Notes: a model not told the origin generated them from the letters alone. A stretch of 64,000 nt of DNA from Kryptolebias marmoratus (GCF_001649575.2 NC_051445.1:5273451-5337450); one strand, 5' to 3'. Counted from the first letter of the stretch, positions 36,740-49,190 are shown. Numbers and translations: made by a program.

Positions 36740-36773
36740 AAGAATTTAATAGAAATGTAAGGGACTTGGCATT

Positions 36774-36977
36774 TTGATGAACAAGTGTTTCGCGTCAGTC
36801 TGTGTATCTGCAGACGGAAACAATAAATCTGTTGACGGGCCTAACCTCTGGATGTGTGCTCGGATCATTGAACTCATAGAGCAAGGCCAAGCGGGGGAAA
36901 CAGTGACGGATGCTGCGCTTCTATCGCATCGCTCAGACCAACAATACAAGAAGAAAAAACATTCAAGCGATTTCTAA
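36774..36977 (+). other. Unrecognised GC-richer open frame (possible exon or transposase relic)
   Basis: A 67-codon frame lies in a locally GC-rich island within AT-rich DNA. It includes a helix-like segment 'CARIIELIEQGQAGETVTDA' and a Lys-rich end. A good acceptor-like sequence (GTGTATCTGCAG) ends at 36812, but no strong donor follows. The segment loosely recalls transposase helix-turn-helix ends. I do not recognise the protein, and chance remains likely. Confidence 0.2.
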
Positions 36978-38299
36978 CAGTTCCAATATCTCTCACCGCT
37001 GCTTTACAGTTCTGTGCCTTCAGAAAAACTGTTATATAACGCTTTACATTTAGGTTTGTGAACATCAACATTTTGTTAATATTTTAAATGTAAATAAAAA
37101 GACAGACACCAAAAATAGGAACCTTCAGCTGAGTATTATGTAAAGTCCAACCTCAGTGGGCCTTTATATTGGGTCAGTAAATTATAGTTTACAAGGTATA
37201 ACACTAAATTATAAACACTTTTGTTTGCAAACTGTTATCATGTCACAATGAACGTGAACCTTGTAGTTTTAAATCGTCACTGTCAGTAACTGTTATAATT
37301 TAGAAAAACTAACAAAGATTTACCTTTTTTAACCTCCTAAGGCTCAAGATTTTGTTTGGTGTGCATTTTTTCAATGCAGCGCCCTCATATGAGGACACAG
37401 GGTCCCAGGGGGATAAGGTGATGGTGACGTCTTTTTATGCTGATATACCTCCTAAAGTTTGTGGATATCTTTGTTAGAGATGTTGCTGTATTTCTAGATA
37501 TTTTGGTTTTACCACAGAGACTGCTTCATCTTACAGCACAAGATTGGTCACAAGCACATCAATAAGTGCATTATTTTTGTTTCTGTACCACAGACCTTTG
37601 TCTCATTTATTTTTAAGACTAATAACAGTATGTGATATTGTGTTGGTAGACTTATCTGTCCACCTGGAATGATCCTCATTCACAAAAGATGCTGCCAGTT
37701 GTACACAAGACAGGTGGGGGGAAGATGCCTTACCTTCAAATCCATGTTGAAAAAGTGAATGACAGTATTTCCAAAAAGTACACCATGTAAGTGGCCCTTA
37801 ATACTGTGCTTTTATGTTAGGGTGAGGACAAGAAAGAAGACAAGACCATCATGTAACCAACAGTTTCAAAGCAATATTAGTTCTTTGAGCAAGACAAAAT
37901 AAAAAACATCTCATTTTATTGTCAAATGTATTGTTTTCTGCTGGGTTTAAAAAAATGTATGCATTTGGTGTACTTTCATCTGTCTGCTCTAATATTAATG
38001 CAAACCTTGAGGGGCGACTTGCATCTGTTGTATAATCAGGTAACAATAATAGAATAATATCAGACAATGCAGCTACCAGCCCACCAGTCTGTCCACAAAT
38101 ACTTGGGAAGTCCTCAACCTCTGGGTAAATTTACTTTGGTAAATAAATTAGAAATAAAATTTGTAATAGGACCAGCTACTGTATATTAAATGCCAAATAT
38201 ATGGACATATGGACATAAAACTCTTCAAATAATTTATATAAAAAGTCTGTGTCTCAGCAAACTGAATTTGCTTTATAACTTAAAGTCAAAGTAACTTGA
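36978..38299. other. Gene-poor AT-rich DNA
   Basis: No exon was recognised. The block 37330-37430 ('GCGCCCTCATATGAGGACAC', then 'AGGGTCCCAGG') has the look of an old interspersed repeat, but the family is not identified. Confidence 0.4.
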
Positions 38300-38381
38300 A
38301 GAATAATGGGATTTGGCTTCAAGCCTTTCATTCAGTAATAAGAATAATGGGATTTGGCTTCAAGCCTTTCATTCAGTAATA
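38300..38381. repeat. Perfect 41-bp tandem duplication
   Basis: Bases 38300-38340 are repeated without a single difference at 38341-38381. The identity suggests a recent event or an assembly artefact. Confidence 0.97.
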
Positions 38382-40807
38382 AATTTCAGAAATGAAATAA
38401 ATATTTTCAAAGGGCTTTAGGGTTAACTTAAGAGTCTCAACCATCTGCTCTTGGGAAGTTAAAGAAAACAGACAAGAAAAGTCAATTTATGTAAATAAAT
38501 CTATGTCTGAAAAGCAGCAAAAGTTCAGAGTGAGCCGAGTTTGTGGTAGATGCTGTCAGGAAATCCAGACATTATTGGTTAAAAGCCACAAATCTGGAAA
38601 AAAAAAGCTCCCAGAATCAAAGCAACTGAAACTTTTTTTTTTTTTAATCATTGGTTGTTTGATTCGAACATCAAATCCAGGTCACTCTGTTGCATCTTAT
38701 GGTTTAAAATTCAAATGTACCTGGTTAATATTACAGTGTGACCAATCATCACTCCTCATTTTTTATCAATTTCATTAACAAGCCTGGAAACATATAAAAA
38801 CAGACAAGATGCCAGAAGGAACAGGTGGACTATCTGAGAGGACGGCTCCATGAATTTCCATCTGCCATTTGTTTTGAGATTATCACATTAAGAAGGCAGT
38901 GGATTTATTCTGAAAAGCTTTGTTGCAACAATTGGGTTATCTGATCTGTAAATGACTTTGACTTCAGCCGTAAAGACAATTTCATCTGTGTTAGATAAGA
39001 TGGAAATTAGTGCTTTTATCTTACTGTTTATATAAGGGTGCTTATTTTACAGTTTTGAATCAACTAAAATGATAAACCATGGCTTTTAATGCATGTTGCA
39101 GTTTGATGATGGTCTTCCTCCCCAAAACAACCTCATAGATATTTAATTATTCAAGAAGTAACAACCTATGATTGCATTTGAAGATAAGTGACCTCTACTG
39201 ATTGTGAACCTAACTGCATAATAGACAAAAGTATTTAGCCATGTTCATGACCTTTTCCTACCAACACAGAGGTTGTTTTCATGCCAGAACACAGTCAGAA
39301 ATTAGCAGAAGTATGTTTCAGTTTTCTGCATTTTACTAAGGCAACTGAGCAAATGACCCTGCATTAAATAGAGTAATAACACATATTAGCTTTACCCATG
39401 AATGTTCTCTAACCTGTCTGCTTGAATTAATTTGTGGATTTTCAATGGAAGCAGCTGAGAAATAGAATTAAATAGATTGAGGAATTGTCTGTGTGATTAT
39501 TAAAGGCACTCACTGCAATGTCACGAAGACCGGTCAAAAACATTCATAAAGTGAGAAACCAAAGCTGCACAAATTTTATCTCATTACGCTGGTTAGTGCG
39601 TCCTTAAATCAGTCATTTTCAGGCAAAATCTGTGACCGGCTGCCAACCACCACTTGGGTTTGTTTACCTAAAGAAACACCTTAAGTGACTGAAAATAGGT
39701 CAACAGTGGTGACGTCCATGGAAGAGCTGTTTGGGATCAACAGTTTGGATGTACTGGTACATATTTATGCTTGTTTACATTGTGTGTGGACCCACATTTC
39801 AGATTTGCATATAAATTTGGAAAACTACTGGAGTAAACTCTTTCAAACTGCACCATTTAAAATAGCTCAGAAAAAGCCTTTTTATGTTTGACTTCATACT
39901 TAGCAATGAGTACCTTTAAATGAGGGAGTAATAAATGTTCTGTATATCAGGTGAGATGTAAAATACCTCCTGTAGCCTGGTGTAGAAGAGCCTCTGAGTT
40001 GGATTTAATAATGTGTCACCTGGAGGACTTGTTGATACTACAAGCTGAACTTTCCAGTGTTTGGTCTGATGCCATGTTGCATTATTTACCGTGATGTTGA
40101 TTTGCTTGCTCTTCATGCATCAGATGGATTCTCTGACTCTCTGCTGAAGCTACAGTCGTTAAATCAGAGACTATATTTTACAGCTCGCACAATAAACACT
40201 GTGCCCATAAAGTTTGTGAAATCAGTAAAGAAAGTAGTTTTTACCAAACTTTTTTCTTATGTGATATAAAACAATCACGATCTGACTACAGCACTGAATG
40301 CCTCCGTTCTGCAGGCAGAAACTGAACATGTTTCTTTTTTAAATCCAGTCACACAACAAGTTTAAACAAGTCTGGTGTTGTATAAGGAGTCTTGTCTTCT
40401 TGTGAAAGAATAAAAACTACTAACAGAAAACTGGATAAAGTGAAGACAGTCATTCCAGGCAACTGATATTAAATTGTAAAGTTTTTCAATTACTATAAAA
40501 AGTCTGCATTAATTGCTTGAATTGATGCTAAAAAGTCTTGACAAACCAAAACAAATATAAAAGAGCACCTGGTGACTCTACAAAAGACCTTTTTTTTTTT
40601 TTTTTGCTATCTGCAATACAATAAATTTGGGGAAGTAGCACTGTTTTCTTGTTTAGATCTAAATATTACACCTTTACAGATAAAATGGAAATCAGGCACT
40701 AAGTTAAATATATATACATATTATCCTAGTGTTACAAGGGTCAACGCTTTGCTTGTTTGGATGTTGCAAATGAAAAGCACCAATGCAGTGCTTCAGTTTT
40801 AATAGTT
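38382..40807. other. Gene-poor AT-rich DNA
   Basis: No exon or known element was recognised. A poly(T) run lies at about 40590-40605. Confidence 0.5.
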
Positions 40808-41345
40808 CAAAGTGTGGATAGCCTCAGGAAAGAAGCTTGAGTCTGGTGGTTTGTGATTTGAATGATCTGCAGCAGCAGCCTGAGGGCAACAGTTTAAACA
40901 GGTGATGTGCAGGATGTGAGTAATTGTTTAAGCTCAGGAGGTAGTGAGCATCACCAGTGTCTTCCAGGGAGAGACGAGAGCAGCTAATTATTTTCTGAGC
41001 TGTGTTTAGGACTCTCTAAAGGACCTTTCCTCTGCTGCTGGCTGTGATGCTGTCTGCTTGGATGCTGGAGAGAAGCCCACCACCCTCTTTTCTGTCACTT
41101 TATTCTATCTTGGTGTTTTCAGGAGATGCAGATGCTACCAAGCCTTTTTGACAGCAGCCGTGGTGGTGTCAGACCGGGAGAGGCTGCCAGAGATGTGGAC
41201 TCCTGGGAATTTAAGGCTTTAAACCATTTCTGTATGGTCTCCTTCGATGAATAAAGGAAGGGAGCAGGCAGGCCCAGGTCAGACAGTTTGATGCTCACTA
41301 TGTCCTGGACAATTTTACAAAATGCAGACCTGTTGTTTTCACAAA
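40808..41345 (-). mobile_element. L2/CR1-like LINE, reverse-transcriptase C-terminal remnant
   Basis: Antisense wording matches the 3' part of ORF2 of a common teleost LINE. Blocks include 'GATCTGCAGCAGCAGCCTGA' near 40866, 'TTATTTTCTGAGCTGTGTTT' near 40990, 'ACAGCAGCCGTGGTGGTGTC' near 41150 and 'GATGTGGACTCCTGGGAATT' near 41192. Near 41200 the sequence jumps to an upstream RT segment that translates on the minus strand as 'VQDIVSIKLSDLGLPAPF'. This implies an internal deletion. No intact frame remains. Confidence 0.65.
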
Positions 41346-43911
41346 ACATCATTAATTATTATGCTCATAATGGGACAAAAAACAAGTGAATAAAGTTTGG
41401 TGCAGATTGTATCACAATCTGGATCCTACATTTTTTTAATGACCCTGTTGCCTTATAGGAGGTTTGCGCTCTCCAAGTGGTTCAAGTTGTATATGTGTGC
41501 AAAATTTTACAACTGCTTGAAACATGGTGTTATCATGTAGCCTTATTTTGTCATCAGCTTTGGCTGGACCTGCCAATGTTTTGTTTAGCACTGTCAGTTT
41601 GCTCACAGCAGTCTTTAATAATTAAAAGGCAGACAAATAAAACAGTGAAGCTCAAAGTTTTGGACACTATGCAGATGACCGTTACTCAGTCTGTGTGTCT
41701 GCTGCTGTGCTTTAATGAACCTTTTCTATTTTTAAAGCATGACTCTCAATGACATCTTTCCTTTAAGATAAAAACCTGTTTATCCATCCACCTGCATGAG
41801 CTGCCAAACTGCAGATGAGACAAAATTTAGAAAACAAAATGCTTATATCAAACTGCTGAGTGCTTGCCAAAGCTTGAATTTCTGTATGTGTCTTTGTAAA
41901 CTGTCAGGCTGCACGTCGTAGGATCCATTTAAGAGAAAATGAGTGATCTTTTTTGTCACCTCTGTATAAGACAGGGGAATATTACAAGCCAGTTTCCCAC
42001 TAAAGACCATGAAATAGGCTACAAAGAAAAGATATCTTTAGACAGGCTAAAGCAAAATGCTGCTGCACCTTAATCTGGTTGTACTATGACCAAAATGTGC
42101 CGCATATATTTGATAAAAACCCCAGAAAAGCAAGAGTCATCTCATTTTATTTTTGGACACACTATAATTAGGCGCTACAAGAAACGGCCTTTTCTTGCTG
42201 TCCATCTAACTCTGGGAGAAGTTCATTTCATGTTTTTGTCACAACCAGCAGCACAATGAGCATCTGAGCTCATTCAGCTTCCTGTTGTCAGCTGAAAATC
42301 TATATAAACAGATACAGCCAAGCGTTCTGGCTGCAGGATGTGTCATTTAAGAGCTTTCATTGTGGATGATTTAATTAATTTGTGCTGCAGAGTTTGTTTG
42401 CTTCATCAGTGCAGTCCTGATTTACAATCTCTCTGGAGATTTCACAAGTACCAGGTTACAAAAAATGAATATAAATCAATTAAAATGTTTTAAAAAGAGG
42501 GAGAAAATGAATGATTGGTTTCCATAGCAACAAATCAAACCTAATTACTTTTACAGGTTTTGTCATCATCTTGTTTATTATTTGACTCCATTGCATTTTC
42601 TGTTGCCTGTTTCTAAACAAAACTTACATTCACCTGATAATCTATTTTATTTTGTTTTTTTTAATTTAATCTAATTTTATTTAAGTAAGCGATCAAATCT
42701 AAAATGGATAAAAATAACTTTGAATGGCACATATTAAACATCTGCTTCTAATAAATTAATATTGAAATGCACACAAAATAACCTTTATTTATAGTTCATC
42801 TTTTTTATTTTATTATGTATTATTTATTTATTCATCATAATGATTTTCCTAAAAGACTGTAATGTGAGTATTTTTCACTTTAGTTTTTAGTTGTAAATAA
42901 AAACCGCTTGTGGGATATTTTTGTCATATTTAGCCTTCAAGAGGAAAGTGTTCAGAAAATAAAACATAAAAGACACATATATAATATATATTATTGTCAG
43001 TGAAAAAGTGAAAATAAGAAAGACTTTTGAACCACTTATGTTGACATTCACATGACATTCTCTTTGCTAAATCCATGAAATCCAACCTCATCTAGGAGGT
43101 AAATGTTTTATGATGTCTAATTAAAATCTTTGTTCTTGCTAAGCTGCTTACCCAGAACATGTCATACCAAGAAAAATGAAGCCACTTAGCAGGTTTAATT
43201 TGTCACTGCAATGATAAGTTTAATCCAGCGCCCTCAGATAGGACAGAACAGAACGAACGGAATTGTCTTGAATTGTGCTGAATCGTTTGTTTCCACCATT
43301 ACTGTTTGGTTTTTAATTTTATCATCAAAACACAAAACAAAAAAAGTTCAGAACTGAATGTTGTGAGCAGCAGAAATGAGTCTGTTGTTCTGACCAGTCA
43401 GGTAAAAAGAAAGTAATGTGAAATTATTATTTCAAATGCAAGTTTCACTTGCTTTGCATTTTATAATTAACTCAGCCAACAGATGAAAAACATTTTAAGC
43501 TGTTTTCAAATTTCTAATATTTACACATGCTTCACCCAAGGCATCTTTGTGTATCAACCTAATACAGAAAAATAAAATAAAAATAAGCTGAAGCTCTTCA
43601 TTAAGGCAGATGATGTCTTATGATGCTGTGATACAGTATTTCTGCAGATGTGTTGATACAAAGTTTATAACTGATCTGATGAGGTGATTACATACTTTTG
43701 TCTTTCACTCAAGTTGTGAAAGAACAAACACCAAAAAGATTTATTTACAAAGAAAGAGGAGACTGAGGAAGCAAGAGACTGATTGTTTTATTCCCAAACT
43801 TTTAAATGTTTCTCAGCTTCTCTTTCTTTTGTTCTCATTTCCTGTTTTTGCACTGTTTATCAGCCGCTGTGAAAGGCTGACAACCATGTAAACTCCTGTG
43901 TGTGTGTGTGT
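41346..43911. other. Gene-poor AT-rich DNA
   Basis: No exon or recognisable transposon. The part from 42590 to 43010 is extremely AT-rich. A short TG run lies at 43898-43911, directly before the next dispersed-repeat copy. Confidence 0.5.
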
Positions 43912-44150
43912 CTGTTTGTAAGCAAAATATTTCATGAACTACTGAACAGATTTTAATGTAACTCTTCACAAGTAACCATTAGATGCATATCTACTTTTGG
44001 ATTAACTTTTGGAGTCAACCTGATTCAAGATGGCGGCCACAGCTAATCATCCTTAGAAAAAGAGCACTGCTCTAAGTGTCAGTTTTACAGATACTGAGCT
44101 GAAGTTTGGTCTGTTAGTAGCTGAGAGTCATCTTTACTCTCAGTCTTTGT
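43912..44150 (+). repeat. Unclassified dispersed repeat, copy 3
   Basis: Carries 'TGTAAGCAAAATATTTCATG', 'GTAACCATTAGATGCATATC', 'GGAGTCAACCTGATTCAAGA', 'TGGCGGCCACAGCTAATC', a 'GATACTGAGCTGAAGTTTGG' block and 'TTAGTAGCTGAGAGTCATC'. It follows a short (TG)n run. Confidence 0.8.
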
Positions 44151-44579
44151 TCTTTCTGTTTTCTTCTCCTCTCTCCTCTCAGTCCCATTCACTTCCACCT
44201 CCACCTGACTCTAATCTCTGCTCGCCTTTCTTTCAACTTCTTTGTGTCTTCCACTTGTGTGTCTGGAGTTGACTTTATATGGTAATTTCTCCTGTAAGCT
44301 CGACGCTCAGCTGTGTCTGCCTTTCTCTAAGATGTACTTTTAGCTCAATGGGATTTTTTTAGTCTTCATGCTCACATATAAACCAATTTCCTAAAGCAGT
44401 GGGGTAAAATATAATGAATTTACACACATTTTGGCTTCTGCAGTACTTTTTAGAAATGCTTATACTTTTTTAAACGATGCAGAAATGTGTTTTATTATTG
44501 TACAATTTTACATTTGAAAAGTATTTTTATATTAGAAGCATAAATCAAATTACAACTGGAATCACTCAGAGAGCGTAAA

Positions 44580-45124
44580 CCTCCACCAAGGCCACAGCGT
44601 GAATAAAAATAGAGTGATCCGGATCGTAATCCGGATCAGCACCAAAATTTAATCCATTGTTTTTCGTGACAACCCCAACATTTCCTGAACATTTCATCCA
44701 AATATGTTTATTAGATTTTACCTGATCTTTGCTGACAGACAAGAAAACAAACCAATGGACACAACCAGAAACAGAACCTCCTTGGTGGAGGAAACTAAAG
44801 GGTCACATGTAGGAGCAGAGACAAGTTTTCAACAAAGGGCTTACCTGTGACATTTAACCTTTGACCCCATGAGCCTTGAAATAAACAGACATCATCTTTG
44901 ACCCATGAAGTGTCCAGCTGTGCAGTTTGACATTCCTACATTTCACTGTTAGATAGTTCACCCGTGACCTTGTCCTTTGATTGGATCACCACCAAAATCT
45001 CATTACTTCTTCCTTGTAAAATGTTTGACGTTTCCTGAAAATGTCATGAAAATCTGTTTATAACTTCCTGAGTAATCTTGTGCACAAACAGACAGCCAGA
45101 CAGTCAGAACCTCCTTGGTGGAGG
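44580..45124. repeat. Dispersed repeat bounded by CCTCCACCAAGG inverted repeats
   Basis: CCTCCACCAAGG at 44580-44591 is the exact reverse complement of CCTTGGTGGAGG at 44780-44791, and the latter recurs at 45113-45124. This defines a 212-bp unit plus a 333-bp extension. Inside the first unit a perfect hairpin lies at 44615-44638 (TGATCCGGAT, loop CGTA, ATCCGGATCA). No coding frame is present. The structure suits a nonautonomous DNA element (MITE-like), but no target-site duplication is obvious. Confidence 0.65.
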
Positions 45125-45719
45125 TAAAAACATAACAGAAGCTCTTCATTATATTGATATTATTTAGATAAAATCAAACTGGTTTGGTTTTATTTAAAGT
45201 TAAGAAACATACTGTTGTCACTAGCATCACTGATTTACACACTTTCAAAATGTTATAGCCTGAACAAACATCTTAAACTTTTACATAAAATATTATGCCT
45301 GGACCTGTTTCTGATTTAACACCATATTTAATTTACAACAAGACAAACTCAAGCTCTCAGAAAGATGCTTTACTTTTAAAGATTGTGGCATTTTTAGTGA
45401 CATTTTTGAGGAAATTCAAAACTAATCTTAAATAATATTTTTTGTTGTGCTGTTTCATGATTAATTTTTTAAAATTATGATTATATAACTCATGACTCAA
45501 AATAATCTCTTTTTTAGCCATTTGGTTATTAGCTACTTTGTATTTTTAGTGAGATGTTTTTAATTATTTTAGCAGAGGCTACATTCCTTTTCTAATAGAG
45601 CTCTGTTAGGTTTTAAAATGTGTGGGTTTTTTTCCACTGCAGATAATTTTGATTGTCATTGTGGGAAATGCAGAAATTACGGTCTGTCATAATTATTGGC
45701 ACGCCAGAAATCTAAGTGA
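45125..45719. other. AT-rich DNA without recognised features
   Basis: Nothing recognisable on either strand. Confidence 0.5.
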
Positions 45720-45900
45720 TGAGTGTGGCTCAGGTGGTGAAACTGGTTGCTTATTAATCACAAGGTAATGCTTCAATCTCAGGTCTCTCAACTTGTCAAA
45801 GTGCCTTGAGGAAAAGACTGAACCTCAGTTTCTCCCATTGGAAACCAGACAGCCTTCACTGCAGCCACCGATGTGAGAAAGTTTGTGTTGCAAAGCATCT
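45720..45900 (+). mobile_element. tRNA-derived SINE
   Basis: The tRNA-like head 'GTGGCTCAGGTGGTGAAACT' (A-box) is followed by a degraded B-box ('GGTAATGCTTCAATCTC') near 45765-45781. The body block 'TGTCAAAGTGCCTTGAGG' then 'AAGACTGAACCTCAG' matches the standard layout of percomorph tRNA SINEs. The 3' end is diverged and its limit is uncertain. Not a functional tRNA. Confidence 0.65.
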
Positions 45901-46549
45901 TCTGCTGCAGGCCTCATGAACAGCAGCACACAACAAAGCTGACGTCACAACATCCATTACCCATGGCACTTTGTGCCATTTCAGCTGCTCGTGCTACTGC
46001 AGATTTTTGACACGCGCTTTGTGAGTGGTGCTTGGAAAACAAAAGGAAAAGCATCAGAAAAGAATCTGCGGACAGGTTTGTCTCTGTTGGTATCTGAACG
46101 ACTGAATAAAACCTGGGAGAAGACCTGCAGCAAATGTTGTGTGTTTAAGCCCGGGTTTAAAACAACAACACCATGTTAATGTCACGGCTCAGGATGATAA
46201 TTTGCTCTTTAGATCTAAGCATAAGTCAGGACAAAAAAAAAAGAACTGGAGCTTGAAATTGGTTTAATTTTACTGACCATGGAAAAATGTCACTTGGTCA
46301 TTATTTGCCAAATAAATAGTTGACTTTGACAAGAAATTCCCCATGTTTCTAAAGTTTGCCTATTCTATAGTGCCCAAAAAAGTAAAGCTAATAGTTCAAT
46401 CTGCCAAAACAAGATTTTGTTGTTTTTTTAAACATAGAAATATCTTTTGTAAAATGCTTCATTATATTCTGTTGTAAATGGACAAGAACAAGCCCCTTAA
46501 TTAACTAGTGGGAGTCATTCTAAAGGAAAAGCATTGAGACTTTTAAAAG

Positions 46550-46960
46550 AACATGGCGCTTTACACACCTACACAACCTTGAGGTGTTTCTCCTCTCAGA
46601 ATATCTGTGCTTCCCACTGACACGCCACCGCAGCTATAAAAGCTTTCGTTTTTCTCCCACACTGGCTTCTTTGTTCTGCAGTGTCACTCATTAGTGACCA
46701 ATGTGCCTTTAATGTTTACTAATGTGTGCCATTGTTGTCATCAACAACAACACCGCGGCTCTGCCGAGAAGGAATATGGGATGTTGAAGGTGGTGACTCA
46801 TGAGTGGGATGGAGGTAAATGAGGGACCCCCGTGTGCAGGTCTCAGCAATCCAGCCATTCGAGGTACTGAAATGGGCGTTTACTAACAGCAGAATTATAA
46901 CGGACGTCAAACACAAAACGAGCTGTGACGACATCTATGAAGCGAGTCTAACAAGGAGGT
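46550..46960. other. Candidate conserved noncoding element
   Basis: A non-repetitive block of higher complexity than its flanks. It holds a 'CAGCTATAAAAGC' TATA-like motif near 46632 and AP-1/CRE-like cores (TGACTCATGAGT near 46795, TGACGT-type near 46900). The sequence cannot show whether this is a promoter, an enhancer or neutral. Confidence 0.25.
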
Positions 46961-47004
46961 AAGTGTGAAGTATTGTGCTCCCTCAGTTCTGTTTATTGTG
47001 AAGA

Positions 47005-47285
47005 TGTGCCTGTTTGTTACCAAAATATCTCAGAGACCACTGGACATATTTTAATGAAACTTGCAGAAATAAATCATTGTATATAAATCTACAACTGATT
47101 AACCTTTGGAGTCAACCAGATCCAAGATGGTTATCTGAGTCAACTGACTTCTAAAACCACAAAAATGGATAAAACAGTTTTACAGATATTGTGCTAATAT
47201 TTGATGTGTTGGTAGATGAGAATCATTCCCAACACATACTCCAAGTGTGCGAGATCTGTTCCTAAAACTTCAGCTTTAACTGTTG
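47005..47285 (+). repeat. Unclassified dispersed repeat, copy 4
   Basis: Contains 'TTGTTACCAAAATATCTCAG', 'ACCACTGGACATATTTTAAT', 'TTTGGAGTCAACCAGATCCA', 'AGATGG' and 'CACAAAAATGGATAAAACAG', ending 'CTCCAAGTGTGCGAGATCTG'. It is followed immediately by copy 5. Confidence 0.8.
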
Positions 47286-47289
47286 AAGT

Positions 47290-47600
47290 TACCCATGTTT
47301 TTCTGTTAGCAAAATATGTCACAAAGCAGAGGACAGTTTTTAATTAAACTTTTAGAAAGTAATCACTGAATGCACATCTTTACCTGGTTACCGTTTGGAA
47401 TCAATCCAGTTCAAGATGACCACCATAGCTAATCACCTTTAGAAAACATCAAAATATAACTTAGACAGTTTTACAATACATTTACAAGATATACTCTGAA
47501 CATGACTGCTTGCAATATTGAAAAAAAGTTGCATATGGATGTTATTTTAAAAGCGGGCAATATGCATTCCTTCAAAGAATACTGGGTCTTTTATGTTTAT
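47290..47600 (+). repeat. Unclassified dispersed repeat, copy 5
   Basis: Second head-to-tail copy, with 'CTGTTAGCAAAATATGTCAC', 'GTAATCACTGAATGCACATC', 'AATCCAGTTCAAGATGACCA' and a tail 'GGGCAATATGCATTCCTTCA'. The tail is shared with copy 6 ('GGCAGGAAATATGTTTCCCT'), which defines the 3' end of the family. Confidence 0.8.
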
Positions 47601-48889
47601 AAAATTCTAACTGAATGTGTTAAAGGTCTGGACTAAAGACAGAATATTTTCAGATTCAAGCTCTTTTACATTTAAACCATACTGTAATCATTCAAGCAGG
47701 ATATGGTTTAGGATTGCCTTGGTAAATAAACGAGGCCTTTCTTAAACCAAAATCCTTTTGACAGCTGTATACCTTTAAATGACTGAATCTGAATCAAATT
47801 TCTTTTCTTTAAAGCGATGTGTCGGCTGCAGTTCACCTCAGAACCGTTTAACATTTAGCAAATATACTGCAACTGATTACGGGGAATTGGTTTTCTGAAC
47901 GCTGTCGCTGCAGAACATAGCACTGTGTATGATTCAAGGTTATGACCCTAAGTCTGCAGCCTGAATAATTAGTTCCATAAACTTTATTTTAAGGCAAAAA
48001 GTCAAATCAAGTTAAGCTTCAGATCCATTGTGATAAACTGTCCAGAGTTTAAGTCATGGGCCATCTTCACACCAGCAGTGCGTGTGTGTTGCTTTATTCC
48101 AGCTCTCATATTAAAGGATGTTGATCAGCAACATGTTGTCAGTCTTGGACTTTATTTTTCATATTAATTTAATACAAGGTAAATGTGATTAAAGTGGTTA
48201 TCAGTAACAGTATACACCTAAATTATTATTATTTGTTGTTTATCATTTCGATCTCATATTACCACCAGCACACCTTAGTGTGTAGTTTAGGTGTGCAGGC
48301 AGGATGCCAGATAATAGTTTAGATAATATAGAGTTTGTTTTACATAAGAACTGCCACGTTGACAACTTTTATGTGTTTACTTTTTAAGTAATATCCCTTT
48401 TCCTATCCCTATTCCTTATTACAGGAAGTCTTATAAGAGGAGTTAAGAAGCCTTGTGTTTCATTGGTTTCATGAAAGATCTTGTGACGTTTTGTAGACAT
48501 AACTATGCAGACATCTGTACAACTCACCTTCCTGTTCATTCTATAACAATGTTCAATTAAAGTTTACTTTTGGAATATTATAAAACAATAGGAGTCCAAA
48601 GTGAATCATCTATAAATTGCATCATTATCCATCTTTGAAAACTTACAGCTCATCCATAAGTTTTCATTATTTCATTATTTTCATTATTTTCCTCCTCCTG
48701 CTGACACAGAAAAGACCAGGTCATGGTTCCTGCAGGGTGAACCCCTGAGCTCTCTGCAGACATGTTACAGTGAGGATTCCTGTATTTTAAAACCTAACTT
48801 TAAAGCCATGCAGAAAGTTAAATTTGTCTTTTTTTGTTTGCTTACTTGTTGGGAAGGTCTTCTGCCCCAGTGCCTAAATTCTTCATAAC
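47601..48889. other. Gene-poor AT-rich DNA
   Basis: No exon or recognised element. Confidence 0.5.
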
Positions 48890-49190
48890 TTTGATGTCAG
48901 GGCAGCATTTCAATGACTTTGATAAAGTGAAGGTGAATGAATGTCTCCTTCACTGACTTCACAGACTTTAATTACTCAGGACGGGGCAGATAGAGCCTAA
49001 TTAATGCCTTCACTGTTCAGTGCAGTATCAAACTATTTCATCGGCTGATGTAAACTGCGAGGCTCCCCAGGTCGCAGCTGGTAATTACAGGTCTCTGTGC
49101 CGACAGTGACAGCTTAAGGCAGAGGCCATGAAGCTTAATTAAGGCCTAACCAGGCACCTGCTAAGTCAAAATGCAAAGCAAGGTGAATGA
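48890..49190. promoter_or_regulatory. Candidate enhancer-like conserved noncoding element
   Basis: A non-repetitive, moderately GC-rich island of about 300 bp dense in homeodomain cores: TTAATTAC near 48969, CCTAATTAATGCC near 48996, GGTAATTACAGG near 49080 and CTTAATTAAGGCCTAA near 49134. It has no reading frame or repeat wording. This composition is typical of vertebrate developmental enhancers. There is no comparative evidence here. Confidence 0.35.

Noticed and set aside
45720..45790. tRNA gene on the plus strand
   Set aside because: Degraded B-box, no cloverleaf pairing and a SINE body downstream.
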